35,824 bases of DNA from Rugamonas violacea (GTDB taxonomy: Bacteria > Pseudomonadota > Gammaproteobacteria > Burkholderiales > Burkholderiaceae_D). A model generated the notes under the pieces. That model had not been told where the DNA came from and did not search any database. It worked only from the letters and a program-made list of their open reading frames with translations. Both the position numbers and the translations under genes were made by a program. Location of the stretch: positions 8,352 to 44,175 of the forward strand of contig NZ_JAEMNU010000016.1 in the NCBI RefSeq assembly GCF_016461825.1, in the 5' to 3' direction. Shown here piece by piece: positions 1 to 8,060 of the stretch; within the stretch, counting starts at the first letter, position 1, and each line of letters starts with the position of its first letter.

Positions 1-100
1 ATGCCGGCCCACCCCATAGGCATGGAGCCGGGGTCGGACCCGCCGGGTCCGACCCCAGATTGTGCCGCCGGGTTTGGTCGGCCAAACGACAGTCCGCGCG
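1..100. repeat. Dispersed palindromic repeat, copy 1
   Basis: The core is a near-perfect palindrome, GGGTCGGACCC then GGGTCCGACCCC, at about 31-57. It is preceded by CCCCATAGGC and followed by TTGTGCCGCCGGGT. The same arrangement recurs near 7962-8060 and 20592-20665, so this is a dispersed intergenic element and not coding sequence. The open frame across it is a by-product of its GC content. It lies downstream of the phasin terminator and may extend beyond the window edge. Confidence 0.7.
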
Positions 101-104
101 GAAA

Positions 105-132
105 CAAAAAAAGCCCCGGCGCGGGCCGGGGC
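105..132 (-). terminator. Rho-independent terminator of the phasin gene
   Basis: On the minus strand a GCCCCGG/CCGGGGC stem (126-132 with 113-119) is followed by a run of seven T (106-112). It lies about 90 bases past the phasin stop codon at 224. Confidence 0.75.
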
Positions 133-223
133 TTGGAAGGACACCCGTCTGAGGAGAACACCACGGATGCCGAGGAGGTCTAAAACAACGGGTGCTGGTG
201 CCGGGGCGCCAGCATTTCCTGGA

Positions 224-784
224 TTACTTCTTCGCTGGAGCGGCCTTGGCGGCGGCTTGCGAGAACTGGTTCACGGCGCTGGCGACGTTGCTTTCGATCG
301 ATTCAACGGCTTGCTTGGCGGTTTTGCTGAACTGCTCGTAACCGGCGTTGGCGTTGCCGATTGCCGATTTCAGCAGGGCAACAGCGTTTTCGGTGCCGGC
401 CGGGGCGTTTTTGCTGACTTCTTCCACCAGCGAGATGACTTTACGGTTGGTTTCGGCGATCTGCGTTTCGGCGGCTTTGCTGAACTCGGCCTGGGTGCCG
501 GAAGCGATGGTCGCCAGGTGACGGCCGTAAGCGATGGCTTTCTCGGCGTTGGGCTGGGCTTGGGCGGCCGACAGCGAGAAGAATTCTTGTGGGTCTTTGG
601 CCGACAGCAGTTGCTTGGTGGCGATCGACGACTCTTCCAGCGATGCTTTGGCGGCGGTCAGGTTCAGATCGACCAGTTTTTCAACGCCTTCGAAGGCCTT
701 GGTGGTCAGTGCGGAAAAGATGGCGAACTGGGCTTCGAAGTTAGCCTTGGTCGCATTGGAAAATTGCTCAGGGATAGAAAACAT
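224..784 (-). CDS. Phasin family protein (PHA granule surface)
   Basis: The protein has 186 residues and is almost entirely helical, alanine-rich and free of cysteine. It begins [20 protein letters not shown], which matches the phasin family (PF09361, TIGR01841). Phasins coat polyhydroxyalkanoate granules, limit their size and help recruit depolymerase and regulator. Residues about 5-110 form the amphipathic region; the tail is rich in Ala, Pro and Lys and ends in PAKK. The ATG at 784 follows GGAGAG on the minus strand. A strong terminator lies downstream. The gene stands alone, with no PHA synthase nearby, as is common for phaP genes in Betaproteobacteria. Two TGC-N3-GCA sites upstream may be PhaR operators. 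Family assignment is confident; which paralogue it is cannot be told. Confidence 0.9.
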   Translation of the reverse strand: MFSIPEQFSNATKANFEAQFAIFSALTTKAFEGVEKLVDLNLTAAKASLEESSIATKQLLSAKDPQEFFSLSAAQAQPNAEKAIAYGRHLATIASGTQAEFSKAAETQIAETNRKVISLVEEVSKNAPAGTENAVALLKSAIGNANAGYEQFSKTAKQAVESIESNVASAVNQFSQAAAKAAPAKK

Positions 785-1150
785 ATAACTCTCCAGGAAA
801 ATAAAATAGTTGTTGATAAATACTGCTGTTAGTTACCGGTGGTACGAAGCAGATGAATCCATGTCTCAAATCGAACAACAATTGTGCAACGCAACAAACC
901 CGATTTTACGGCCTTCAAAAATTAAGTCAAGCGATTTTTGTGCGTTGCACCAAAGAACCCCAAGTCGCTTTTGGGAACAATTTCCCATAGGCATTGGAAT
1001 CATCCCCGCCGCCACCGCCGGGGCGCGCCGCGACCGGCCCCGCAAGCCTTGCGGCAGCTCAAAAACGCTCATCGTGATAGACTCGGCCGGACTGGCCCGA
1101 CGCGGTGCAGCAAGCCCGCAGCAGGCGGCTCGACACTACTTTTGGTACTG
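785..1150. other. Intergenic region between the divergent phasin and DMT genes
   Basis: This 366-base gap is visibly more AT-rich from 785 to 935 than the genes around it and holds the phasin 5' region (ribosome site next to 784). Two inverted TGC-N3-GCA motifs lie at 885-893 and 941-949. From about 1000 it is GC-rich and leads into the DMT gene without a clear promoter. I see no credible small gene here. Confidence 0.6.
884..950. promoter_or_regulatory. Candidate PhaR operator pair upstream of the phasin gene
   Basis: A 10-base sequence GTGCAACGCA (884-893) recurs in inverted orientation as TGCGTTGCAC (941-950). Each contains TGC-N3-GCA, the core known for PhaR, the PHA-responsive repressor of phasin genes in Paracoccus (CTGC-N3-GCAG). 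The sites lie about 100 and 157 bases upstream of the phasin ATG. The position suits regulation, but the assignment rests on a short motif. Confidence 0.35.
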
Positions 1151-2095
1151 ATGCAAATGTCCAACACTCCAGCCGTCCCGAGCGCTTCCGTCGCCCCCGC
1201 CGCCGGCGCCACGAGCGGGACCGGCGCCTCCTTCCTGTCGCCGCTGCCCTTCTTCTTCGTCCTGTTATGGAGCACCGGCTTCATCGTCGCCAAGTTCGGC
1301 CTGCCGTATGCGCCGCCGCTGACCTTCCTGTTGCTGCGTTTCGGCGGCGTACTGCTGCTCCTGGTGCCGGCCGTGCTGTTGCTCAGGGCGCCCTGGCCGC
1401 GCGGCCAGATCTGGCGGATCGCCCTGGCCGGGCTGCTGGTGCAGGCCGGCTATCTGATCGGCGTCTGGTGCGCCATCAAGCTGGGCATGCCGGCCGGCTT
1501 GTCGGCCCTGATTGTCGGCATGCAACCGATTCTGACCGCCTTCGCCGCCCCGCTGATCGGCGAGTCGGTGCGGCCGCGCCAGTGGCTGGGCCTGTTGTTT
1601 GGCATCGTCGGCGTCGGCTTGGTGGTGGCCGCCAAGATCCGCCTGGCCGGCCTGTCGCCCGAGAGTATTTTGCTGTGCCTGCTGGCCTTGTTCTCGATCA
1701 CCGCCGGCACCCTGTACCAAAAACGCTACTGTCCGCAGTTCGATTTGCGCACCGGCACCGTCATCCAGTTCAGCGCCTCGATCGTTGTTGTGTTACCGCT
1801 GGCGGTGGCGCTGGAAGGCCTGGGCTGGCACTTCGCCACGGTACAATGGACGGCAAGCTTCGTGTTTGCCCTGCTGTGGTCGGTGTTGGCCCTGTCGATC
1901 GGCGCGATCTTCCTGCTGTTCGCCCTGATCCGCCGCAGCGACGCGACCCAGGTCACCAGTTTGCTCTACCTGACGCCGCCCACCACCGCCGTCATGGCCT
2001 GGCTGGTGTTCGGCGAAACCTTCAACGCGCTGGGCGTGGCCGGCATGGCGCTGGCGGTGCTCGGCGTGATCTTTGTTGTTAAAAAGCAGAAATAA
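1151..2095 (+). CDS. DMT superfamily transporter (EamA family)
   Basis: The 314-residue integral membrane protein has about ten predicted helices and two EamA repeats (roughly residues 35-165 and 180-310). The first helix starts with FFFVLLWSTGFIVAKFG, a typical EamA opening. The family exports amino acids, nucleobases or other small metabolites; the substrate cannot be read from sequence. The frame is open well upstream, but residues before 1151 are arginine-rich and unlike the family, so ATG 1151 (or ATG 1157) is preferred although no strong ribosome site is visible. The first 30 residues are a Ser/Pro/Ala-rich cytoplasmic leader. The nitroreductase gene follows after 18 bases on the same strand, suggesting co-transcription. 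Confidence 0.85.
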   Translation: MQMSNTPAVPSASVAPAAGATSGTGASFLSPLPFFFVLLWSTGFIVAKFGLPYAPPLTFLLLRFGGVLLLLVPAVLLLRAPWPRGQIWRIALAGLLVQAGYLIGVWCAIKLGMPAGLSALIVGMQPILTAFAAPLIGESVRPRQWLGLLFGIVGVGLVVAAKIRLAGLSPESILLCLLALFSITAGTLYQKRYCPQFDLRTGTVIQFSASIVVVLPLAVALEGLGWHFATVQWTASFVFALLWSVLALSIGAIFLLFALIRRSDATQVTSLLYLTPPTTAVMAWLVFGETFNALGVAGMALAVLGVIFVVKKQK

Positions 2096-2113
2096 GCACA
2101 CCAGCGAGGACGC

Positions 2114-2809
2114 ATGAGTTCCACTCCAGACCAGCAGGCCGTCGACGCCGCCATCACTTCGCGCCGTTCGATCCGCGCCTACCTGCCGACGCCGGTGCCG
2201 CGCGCCGACATCGAGCGGCTGCTGGAGGTGGCGGCGCGGGCGCCGTCCGGCACCAACACCCAGCCGTGGAAGGTCTACGTGTTGAGCGGGGCCAAGCGGC
2301 GCGAGTTGTCCGAGCGCATACTGGCCGTGCATCGCGACCCGGCGCTGGCCAGCGGCTTCACGGAGGAGTACGCTTACTATCCAAGGCAATGGGTTTCGCC
2401 GTTCATCGAACGGCGCCGCAAGGTCGGCTGGGATTTGTACGCCCTGCTGGGCCTGACGCGCGACAACAAGGCCGGCATGGCGGCCCAGCACGGCCGCAAC
2501 TACGACTTCTTCGGCGCGCCGGTCGGCCTGATCTTCACCATCGAGCGGGTGATGGAGCAGGGTTCCTGGTTGGACTACGGCATGTTTTTGCAAAATATCA
2601 TGGTGGCGGCGCGCGGCCGGGGCTTGGACACCTGCCCGCAGGCGGCCTTCACGCAGTACCACAAGATCATCGCCGAGGTGCTCGGCCTGCCGGAGCGGGA
2701 AGCGGTGGTGTGTGGCATGTCCCTCGGCTATGCCGACCATGGCAAGGTGGAAAATTCGCTGGTCACCGAGCGCGAGCCGGTGTCGGGCTTCGTCAACTTC
2801 GTCGATTGA
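2114..2809 (+). CDS. Nitroreductase family protein
   Basis: The 231-residue protein has the FMN-binding nitroreductase fold (PF00881). The N-terminal SRRSIRAYLPTPVP segment and the ARAPSGTNTQPWKVYVL segment (about residues 46-62) carry the phosphate- and flavin-contacting residues of the NfsB/NfnB-like group. The late GMSLGYAD segment is also typical. These enzymes use NAD(P)H to reduce nitroaromatics, quinones or enones, and the physiological substrate is usually unknown. It starts at ATG 2114 after GAGGACGC, 18 bases past the DMT transporter, so the two probably share a transcript. Length is normal and no key segment is missing. Confidence 0.88.
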   Translation: MSSTPDQQAVDAAITSRRSIRAYLPTPVPRADIERLLEVAARAPSGTNTQPWKVYVLSGAKRRELSERILAVHRDPALASGFTEEYAYYPRQWVSPFIERRRKVGWDLYALLGLTRDNKAGMAAQHGRNYDFFGAPVGLIFTIERVMEQGSWLDYGMFLQNIMVAARGRGLDTCPQAAFTQYHKIIAEVLGLPEREAVVCGMSLGYADHGKVENSLVTEREPVSGFVNFVD

Positions 2810-2981
2810 TGGACCCGGCGCGGCGCGGGTTGCGCCGCAACATGGGGGTAAGTTCAATGTTGCTTCAGACCTATTGCGGTATCGCAATCAATAGTGCCGG
2901 CGGAGGCAATAACGCTTGCGCTTGCTCAGCGTTTTGCTACACTGCAACACATACCGGTCGGTTCTTTTCCTGGGGAAATCT

Positions 2982-4046
2982 ATGATTAAGTTAGCGTTGG
3001 GCGCGCTCATTTCGCTGTTGTTCGTGTCCGTGCCTGCCGCTGCCGCGCAGGGACGGGAGGCGGCCGGCAAAACGGTGTCGGTCAAAAAGCACCACGTCAA
3101 GAAAAGCCAGGCGCTGCGCGTCAGCGCCGTCGACACCGGCGAGCGCGTGGTCAAGCGCGTGGTCAGCGTGCGCGGCAAGCGCAAGGTGGTCTACCAGCGG
3201 CTGATCACGGCGGCGCCCGCCGTGCCGACCATGGGCGACCTGGCCGGCCTGAACCTGACGCGCGACCCGCTCGACCTGAAGTCCAGCGTCGCCCTGGTGC
3301 TCGACCAGGTGAATTCCGAAGTGTTGTTTGAAAAGAATTCCAATGTCGCCCTGCCGATCGCCTCGATCACCAAGATGATGACCGGCCTGGTCGTTGTGGA
3401 GGCGCAACAGGACATGAACGAGGTGCTGACGGTGACCGAGGAGGACGTCGACCGCGCCAAGTTCAGCAGCTCGCGGCTGAAGGTGGGGGCGCAGCTGACG
3501 CGCGCCAACATGCTGCATATCGCCCTGATGAGTTCGGAGAACCGCGCCGCCTCCGCGCTGGGCCGCAACTATCCGGGCGGCCTGGCGGCCTTCGTCGACG
3601 CCATGAACGCCAAGGCGCGCGGGCTGGGCATGCGCGACACGCATTATGTCGATTCCAGCGGCTTGTCGAAGATGAACGTGGCCAGCGCGCGCGATCTGGC
3701 CCGGCTGGCCCAGGCGGCCTACCAGCAGCCGCTGCTGCGCCAGTTCTCCACCGATCCGAAGGCGCAGGTCGAGTCCAACGGCCGCATGCTGCAGTTCGGC
3801 AACACCAACCACCTAGTGGCCAATCCCGGCTGGGAGATCGGCCTGCAGAAGACCGGCTTCATCAACGAGGCCGGCCGCTGCCTGATGATGCAGACCATCA
3901 TCGAAGGCCGTTCGGTGATCATGGTCTTCCTCGATTCCAAGGGCAAGCAGTCGCGCACCGCCGACGCCGGCCGCATGCGCAAATGGCTCGAAGCCCTGCG
4001 GCCCGCCTCGCTGACGGGCGCCACGCCCTATTCCAACGGCATGTAA
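2982..4046 (+). CDS. D-alanyl-D-alanine endopeptidase, PbpG-like (peptidase S11)
   Basis: This 354-residue exported serine peptidase acts on peptidoglycan cross-links in the periplasm. Residues 1-22 form a signal peptide ending SVPAAAAQ. A basic, low-complexity stretch (about 25-80, many Lys, Arg and Val) precedes the catalytic domain. All three penicillin-binding motifs are present: SITK (128-131, nucleophile Ser128), SEN (185-187) and KTG (290-292). Family members are DD-endopeptidases (PBP7) or DD-carboxypeptidases; the size and lack of a C-terminal amphipathic anchor favour PbpG. The frame is open from 2916, but ATG 2982 gives the signal peptide directly. The 3' end overlaps the convergent IclR gene by 19 bases. 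Confidence 0.88.
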   Translation: MIKLALGALISLLFVSVPAAAAQGREAAGKTVSVKKHHVKKSQALRVSAVDTGERVVKRVVSVRGKRKVVYQRLITAAPAVPTMGDLAGLNLTRDPLDLKSSVALVLDQVNSEVLFEKNSNVALPIASITKMMTGLVVVEAQQDMNEVLTVTEEDVDRAKFSSSRLKVGAQLTRANMLHIALMSSENRAASALGRNYPGGLAAFVDAMNAKARGLGMRDTHYVDSSGLSKMNVASARDLARLAQAAYQQPLLRQFSTDPKAQVESNGRMLQFGNTNHLVANPGWEIGLQKTGFINEAGRCLMMQTIIEGRSVIMVFLDSKGKQSRTADAGRMRKWLEALRPASLTGATPYSNGM

Positions 4047-4807
4047 CCCAAAGTGGCGGAGATCTGGTTGGCGGTCGCCACCAGATCCTCCAGCCACTCA
4101 TCCTGCAGACGGTCGGCCGGGGCGGAAATCGACAGCCCGGCGATCAGCTTGCCCGAGTCGTCGCGAATGCCGGCGGCCATGCAACGCACGCCCAGTTCCA
4201 ACTCCTCGTTGTCGCGCGCATAGCCGCGCGCCCGCACCAGGCTGAGCTCGCGCTCCAGCTTGCCCAGGTCGGTGATCGAATTCTTGTTGTGGCCGGCCAG
4301 CCCGGTGCGGGTGGCATAGGCGCGGATCGCCTTCGGCTCGTCGACCGAGAGGAACAGCTTGCCGGTCGAGGTCAGGTGCAGCGGACCGCGGCCGCCGATG
4401 GCGCGCACCACCTGCATGCCCGAGCGCTCGGAGAAGGCGCGGTCGATGTAGACGATCTCGTCGCCCTGGCGCACCGACAGGTTGATGGTCTGCTGGGTCT
4501 TCTTGTGCAGCGAGCGCATGAAGTCCAGCGCCGCCTCGCGCACCGATAGGCGGCTCTTCACCACATTGCCCAGTTCCAGCAGGCGCATGCCGAGACGGTA
4601 GGTGCCCGGTTCGATGCGGTCGACGAAGCGCGTCAGCACCATGTCGTTGAGGATGCGGTGGGCGGTCGAAGGATGCAGACCGGACACCTTGGACAATTCC
4701 TTCAGGCTCACCGGGTCGGGATACTTGGCCAGCGCGTCGAGCAGCGCGACCATGCGTTCGATCACCTGGATCGTGGTTTTTTGCGCGGGGACGGGTTCGA
4801 TTTTCAT
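4028..4807 (-). CDS. IclR family transcriptional regulator
   Basis: The protein has 259 residues. An N-terminal winged helix-turn-helix (about 10-72, including VSLKELSKVSGLHPSTAHRI) is followed by the IclR effector domain (about 85-255). The conserved GGRGPLHLTSTGK and CMAAGIRDDSGK segments shape the ligand pocket. Such proteins control catabolic genes or metabolic switches in response to small organic acids. The effector cannot be predicted. No catabolic operon adjoins: upstream is the divergent dgkA (149-base gap), and the 3' end overlaps the peptidase gene by 19 bases. The gap contains the short palindrome GGAATTCC near 4869, a possible self-regulation site but weak evidence. Confidence 0.9.
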   Translation of the reverse strand: MKIEPVPAQKTTIQVIERMVALLDALAKYPDPVSLKELSKVSGLHPSTAHRILNDMVLTRFVDRIEPGTYRLGMRLLELGNVVKSRLSVREAALDFMRSLHKKTQQTINLSVRQGDEIVYIDRAFSERSGMQVVRAIGGRGPLHLTSTGKLFLSVDEPKAIRAYATRTGLAGHNKNSITDLGKLERELSLVRARGYARDNEELELGVRCMAAGIRDDSGKLIAGLSISAPADRLQDEWLEDLVATANQISATLGYMPLE

Positions 4808-4956
4808 GATGTGGTTGGTGCGGTGCAGTATTCGGTCCTGTCTTTATACCATAATGTGAAAAAATAGGGAATTCCGTGGGACGCATCGGCTAAAAGTGTG
4901 AACAAAGTGGCACTGACGGGCATAATGATGCCTTGAAATACTATAAGTAGCCGGAC

Positions 4957-5340
4957 ATGGAACCAGTCAGTGAATTCAAGAGTAAAAGCGGTCTGAAGCG
5001 TATTTTCGCCGCCATGATGTATTCGATCGCCGGCCTGCGGGCCGCCTGGCGCCACGAGCACGCCTTCCGCCAGGAAATGATGCTTTTGCTGGTAGGCAGC
5101 GCCGCCGCCTTGTTGTTGCGCATCTCGGCGTTTGAAAAACTGATGTTGATCGGCGTGCTGGTGTTGATCGTCATCGTCGAACTGATCAACTCGGCCATCG
5201 AGGCGGTGGTCGACCGCGTGTCGCTGGAGCGCCATCCCTTGTCGAAGAACGCCAAGGACTTCGGCAGCGCCGCCGTGTTCCTGGCCTGCCTGCTGGCCGC
5301 CGCCGCCTGGGGCGTGGTGTTGTTCAACCGCTACTATTGA
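4957..5340 (+). CDS. dgkA: Diacylglycerol kinase DgkA
   Basis: The 127-residue, three-helix inner-membrane kinase phosphorylates diacylglycerol released by osmoregulated glucan or LPS modification, returning phosphatidate to phospholipid synthesis. It aligns along its whole length with the E. coli enzyme as I remember it: the GLRAAWRHEHAFRQE segment (27-41), the hallmark ELINSAIEAVVDR (75-87), and the KDFGSAAV segment before the last helix. Glu34, Glu75 and Glu82 correspond to the catalytic and metal-binding acids. ATG 4957 gives the usual short amphipathic N-terminus. It is transcribed away from the IclR gene and is followed by a large inverted repeat that may end transcription. Confidence 0.93.
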   Translation: MEPVSEFKSKSGLKRIFAAMMYSIAGLRAAWRHEHAFRQEMMLLLVGSAAALLLRISAFEKLMLIGVLVLIVIVELINSAIEAVVDRVSLERHPLSKNAKDFGSAAVFLACLLAAAAWGVVLFNRYY

Positions 5341-5419
5341 GGCCGCCTCGAAAAACCGTCATTCCGCATCGGCGGTCCGCCGATGCGGAACGACAATTTG
5401 GTGGTTTTTCGAAGTGGCC
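5341..5419. repeat. 79-base nested inverted repeat after dgkA
   Basis: The central arms TTCCGCATCGGCGG and CCGCCGATGCGGAA pair perfectly over 14 bases around a single base. Further out, TCGAAAAACC pairs with GGTTTTTCGA, and GGCC with GGCC at the ends. The right arm has about eight extra bases, so the outer stem is offset by an internal loop. It begins directly after the dgkA stop codon. It may terminate transcription in either direction or be a short mobile palindrome. Confidence 0.75.
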
Positions 5420-5435
5420 TTAAGGCAAGGGCGGG

Positions 5436-5541
5436 GTTCTATATAATTTTTTGGTATATAAAACTGACAAATGCTTAGTTCTATTTCATATCAAGGCGCT
5501 TTACTCTGAGGCTTCTGAAGTGAACCACATGGGGAACCCTG
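5436..5541 (+). promoter_or_regulatory. Candidate CysB-type promoter region of sbp
   Basis: An AT-rich block in a GC-rich genome contains TATAAT at 5442-5447 and TATATA soon after, about 95 bases before the sbp ATG. There is no good -35 hexamer 17 bases upstream, which fits an activator-dependent promoter such as those driven by CysB, but the CysB site has no strict consensus to test by eye. Confidence 0.35.
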
Positions 5542-6549
5542 ATGCTGTCCAAGAAAATCATCGCCGCCGCACTCGCCGTCACCGCCTTCGCCGCCACCGC
5601 GCCGGCCTTCGCCGCCGACATCTCCCTGCTCAACGTGTCCTACGATCCGACGCGCGAGCTGTACCAGGATGTCAACACGGCCTTCGCCAAGGAATGGAAG
5701 GCCAAGACCGGCGATAACGTCAAGATCAAGCAATCGCACGGCGGTTCCGGCAAGCAGGGCCGCGCCGTCATCGACGGCCTGGAAGCCGATGTGGTGACCC
5801 TGGCGCTGGCCTACGATATCGACGCGGTGGCCGAAAAGGGCCTGCTGAAGAAGGACTGGCAGAAGAGTTTGCCGCACAACAGCGCGCCATACACCTCGAC
5901 CATCGTCTTCCTGGTGCGCAAGGGCAACCCCAAGGGCATCAAGGACTGGAACGACCTGGTCAAGCCGGGCATCGCGGTGATCACGCCGAATCCGAAGACC
6001 TCGGGCGGCGCCCGCTGGAACCATTTGGCGGCCTACGGCTACGCGCTGCGCCAGCCGGGCGGCACCGACGCCGGCGGCCGTGAATTCCTGAAAAAACTCT
6101 ACAAGAACGTGCCGGTGCTCGATTCCGGCGCGCGCGGCGCCACCACCACCTTCGTCGAACGCGGCATCGGCGACGTGCTGATCGCCTGGGAAAACGAGGC
6201 CTTGCTGGCGATCAAGGAACTGGGTCCGGACAAGGTCGAGATCGTCGCGCCGTCGGTCAGCATCCTGGCCGAGCCGCCGGTGGCGGTGGTCGACAAGGTG
6301 GCCGACCGGCGCGGCACGCGCAAGGTGGCCGAGGCGTATCTGCATTTCCTCTACACCGACGAGGGCCAGGAGCTGATCGCCAAGAACTACTACCGGCCGA
6401 CGGTCGACAAGGCGGTGAAGAAATACGCCGCGCAGTTCCCCAACGTCAAGCTGTTCACCCTGGCCCAGGTGGCCGGCGACTGGACCACGGCGCAGAAGAC
6501 CCACTTCGCCGACGGCGGCGTGTTCGACCAGATCTACCAGCCGAAGTAA
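5542..6549 (+). CDS. sbp: Periplasmic sulfate-binding protein
   Basis: The 335-residue protein has a signal peptide (1-24, ending APAFA) and the sulfate/thiosulfate-binding fold (CysP/Sbp, TIGR00971). Diagnostic segments include [13 protein letters not shown] just after the signal, [16 protein letters not shown], the [10 protein letters not shown] motif, and [19 protein letters not shown] in the second lobe. It delivers sulfate or thiosulfate to the CysTWA permease encoded 1.7 kb downstream. ATG 5542 follows GGGGA. The long AT-rich leader suggests regulated expression. Whether sulfate or thiosulfate is preferred cannot be told. An alpha/beta hydrolase gene follows after 26 bases. Confidence 0.94.
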   Translation: MLSKKIIAAALAVTAFAATAPAFAADISLLNVSYDPTRELYQDVNTAFAKEWKAKTGDNVKIKQSHGGSGKQGRAVIDGLEADVVTLALAYDIDAVAEKGLLKKDWQKSLPHNSAPYTSTIVFLVRKGNPKGIKDWNDLVKPGIAVITPNPKTSGGARWNHLAAYGYALRQPGGTDAGGREFLKKLYKNVPVLDSGARGATTTFVERGIGDVLIAWENEALLAIKELGPDKVEIVAPSVSILAEPPVAVVDKVADRRGTRKVAEAYLHFLYTDEGQELIAKNYYRPTVDKAVKKYAAQFPNVKLFTLAQVAGDWTTAQKTHFADGGVFDQIYQPK

Positions 6550-6575
6550 GTCCGGCGGCCGGACGGGGAGGGGAC

Positions 6576-7142
6576 ATGAGCGCCAGTTTGCTTTCGCAGT
6601 TCCGCGTGTTGATCGCGCCGGGCCTGCACAACAGCGGCAAGGAGCATTGGCAGAGCCGCTGGCAACGCCTGTACTCCAGCTTCGAGCGGGTCGAGCAGGA
6701 CGATTGGGAGCGGCCCGAGCTGTCGCGCTGGTCGGCCCGGCTGGACCAGGTGCGCCGCGCCGACCGCCGGCCGACCTTGATCGTCGCGCACAGCTTCGGC
6801 AGCCTGGCCACCGCGCACAGCGTGGCGGCCGATCCGTCCCAGGTGGCCGGCGTGCTGCTGGTGGCGCCGGCCGACCCGGACAAGTTCGGTGTCGCCGCGC
6901 TGCTGCCGCAGCGGCCGCTGCCCTGTCCCTCGATCATGATCGGCAGCAGCGACGACCCGTGGATGACGGCCGAGCGCGCCGCGCTGTGGGCGGCGCGCTG
7001 GGGCAGCACCTTCATCGACGGCGGCGCCCTCGGCCACATCAACGCCGAGTCCGGTTTGGGCGACTGGCTGGACGGCCAGCGCCAGTTGCAATTGCTGGCG
7101 CAGCGCGCCCGGCGGGCGCGCAATGTTGTTCAGTTTGCCTGA
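6576..7142 (+). CDS. RBBP9/YdeN family alpha/beta hydrolase
   Basis: The 188-residue protein belongs to the small serine hydrolase family PF06821. The N-terminal APGLHNSGKEHWQSRW segment is diagnostic. The nucleophile elbow AHSFGS places Ser73, and GALGHINAESGLG supplies His154; Asp126 or Asp127 in the SSDDPW segment completes the triad. The natural substrate of bacterial members is unknown. It starts at ATG 6576 after a strong GGGGAGGGG ribosome site, only 26 bases past sbp, so it is likely co-transcribed with the sulfate-binding gene. I recall no established role for this family in sulfate metabolism, so the link may be positional only. Confidence 0.85.
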   Translation: MSASLLSQFRVLIAPGLHNSGKEHWQSRWQRLYSSFERVEQDDWERPELSRWSARLDQVRRADRRPTLIVAHSFGSLATAHSVAADPSQVAGVLLVAPADPDKFGVAALLPQRPLPCPSIMIGSSDDPWMTAERAALWAARWGSTFIDGGALGHINAESGLGDWLDGQRQLQLLAQRARRARNVVQFA

Positions 7143-7255
7143 TTTTTTCTATTTTTAACGCTTCACTGACGCGCGCGCCGCTTTGACGGCCCGCTTGCAG
7201 CGATGATGATGTCGGATGCACAATCTCGGTATCCTTAACCACAACGGAGCTAACC

Positions 7256-7894
7256 ATGACCATACGCCTGGGCGACACCGCGCCCGATTTCGAGCAAGAT
7301 TCCACCATCGGCAAGATCCATTTCCACGAGTGGGCCGGCAACTCCTGGGTGGTGCTGTTTTCCCACCCGGCCGACTTCACGCCGGTCTGCACCACCGAGC
7401 TGGGCCTGACCGCCAAGCTCAAGCCGGAGTTCGACAAGCGCAACGTCAAGGCGATCGCGCTGTCGGTCGACCCGGCCCAGGCCCACCTGGAATGGATCAA
7501 GGATATCGAGGCGACCCAGAACACCGTGGTCGGCTTCCCCATCATCGCCGACGCCGACCGCCGGGTCTCCGAGCTGTACGACATGATCCATCCCGAGCTG
7601 TCGGCCACCGCCACGGTGCGCTCGCTGTTCATCATCGACCCGAACAAGAAGGTGCGCCTGACCATCACCTATCCGATGAGCACCGGCCGCAACTTCGACG
7701 AGATCCTGCGCGTCATCGACGCGCTGCAGCTGACCGACGGCTACACCGTGGCCACCCCCGGCAACTGGCGCGACGGCGACGACGTCATCATCCCGCTGAC
7801 CGTGCAGGACCCCGCGGTGATCCAGCAAAAGTATCCAAAAGGCTACAAAGCCGAGCGGCCGTATCTGCGCCTGACGCCGCAGCCGAACAAATAG
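7256..7894 (+). CDS. 1-Cys peroxiredoxin (Prx6 type)
   Basis: The 212-residue protein has the AhpC/TSA fold with the peroxidatic Cys45 in HPADFTPVCTTE and Thr42 two residues before it, plus a C-terminal extension typical of Prx6/1-Cys enzymes. The later segment ATVRSLFIIDPNKKVRL contains the conserved arginine region. It reduces hydrogen peroxide and organic peroxides in the cytoplasm; 1-Cys members use glutathione or other thiols as reductant. ATG 7256 follows GGAGCTAACC. A strong terminator ends the unit. It sits between sbp and cysTWA, where peroxide defence would fit thiol and sulfur metabolism, but the co-location alone does not show joint control. Confidence 0.92.
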   Translation: MTIRLGDTAPDFEQDSTIGKIHFHEWAGNSWVVLFSHPADFTPVCTTELGLTAKLKPEFDKRNVKAIALSVDPAQAHLEWIKDIEATQNTVVGFPIIADADRRVSELYDMIHPELSATATVRSLFIIDPNKKVRLTITYPMSTGRNFDEILRVIDALQLTDGYTVATPGNWRDGDDVIIPLTVQDPAVIQQKYPKGYKAERPYLRLTPQPNK

Positions 7895-7915
7895 GCCGTT
7901 CCGCCCGTCGACGCG

Positions 7916-7943
7916 ACGCACTCCCCGGAGTGCGTTTTTTTTT
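7916..7943 (+). terminator. Terminator of the peroxiredoxin gene
   Basis: A perfect 9-base stem ACGCACTCC/GGAGTGCGT with a two-base loop is followed by more than eight T. Outer bases CGACGC and GCGTCG could extend it. Confidence 0.9.
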
Positions 7944-7959
7944 GCGTCGAGGCGCCGGG

Positions 7960-8060
7960 GATGCCGGCCAACCCCACAGGCGAAGAGCCGGGGGCGGACC
8001 CCGAAGGGTCCGACCCCGGGTTGCGCCGCTGGGTTGCGCCGCTGGGTTTTGTCGGCGTCA
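7960..8060. repeat. Dispersed palindromic repeat, copy 2
   Basis: It shares with copy 1 the order ATGCCGGCC, CCCCA(C/T)AGGC, GAGCCGGGG, a GCGGACCCC/GGGTCCGACCCC palindrome and GTTGCGCCGCTGGGT. Here the unit GGGTTGCGCCGCT occurs twice in tandem (about 8018-8045), a local duplication absent from the other copies. Confidence 0.75.

Noticed and set aside
5440..5540. Possible riboswitch in the sbp leader
   Set aside because: No conserved riboswitch core or terminator hairpin could be recognised; an AT-rich activator region explains it better.
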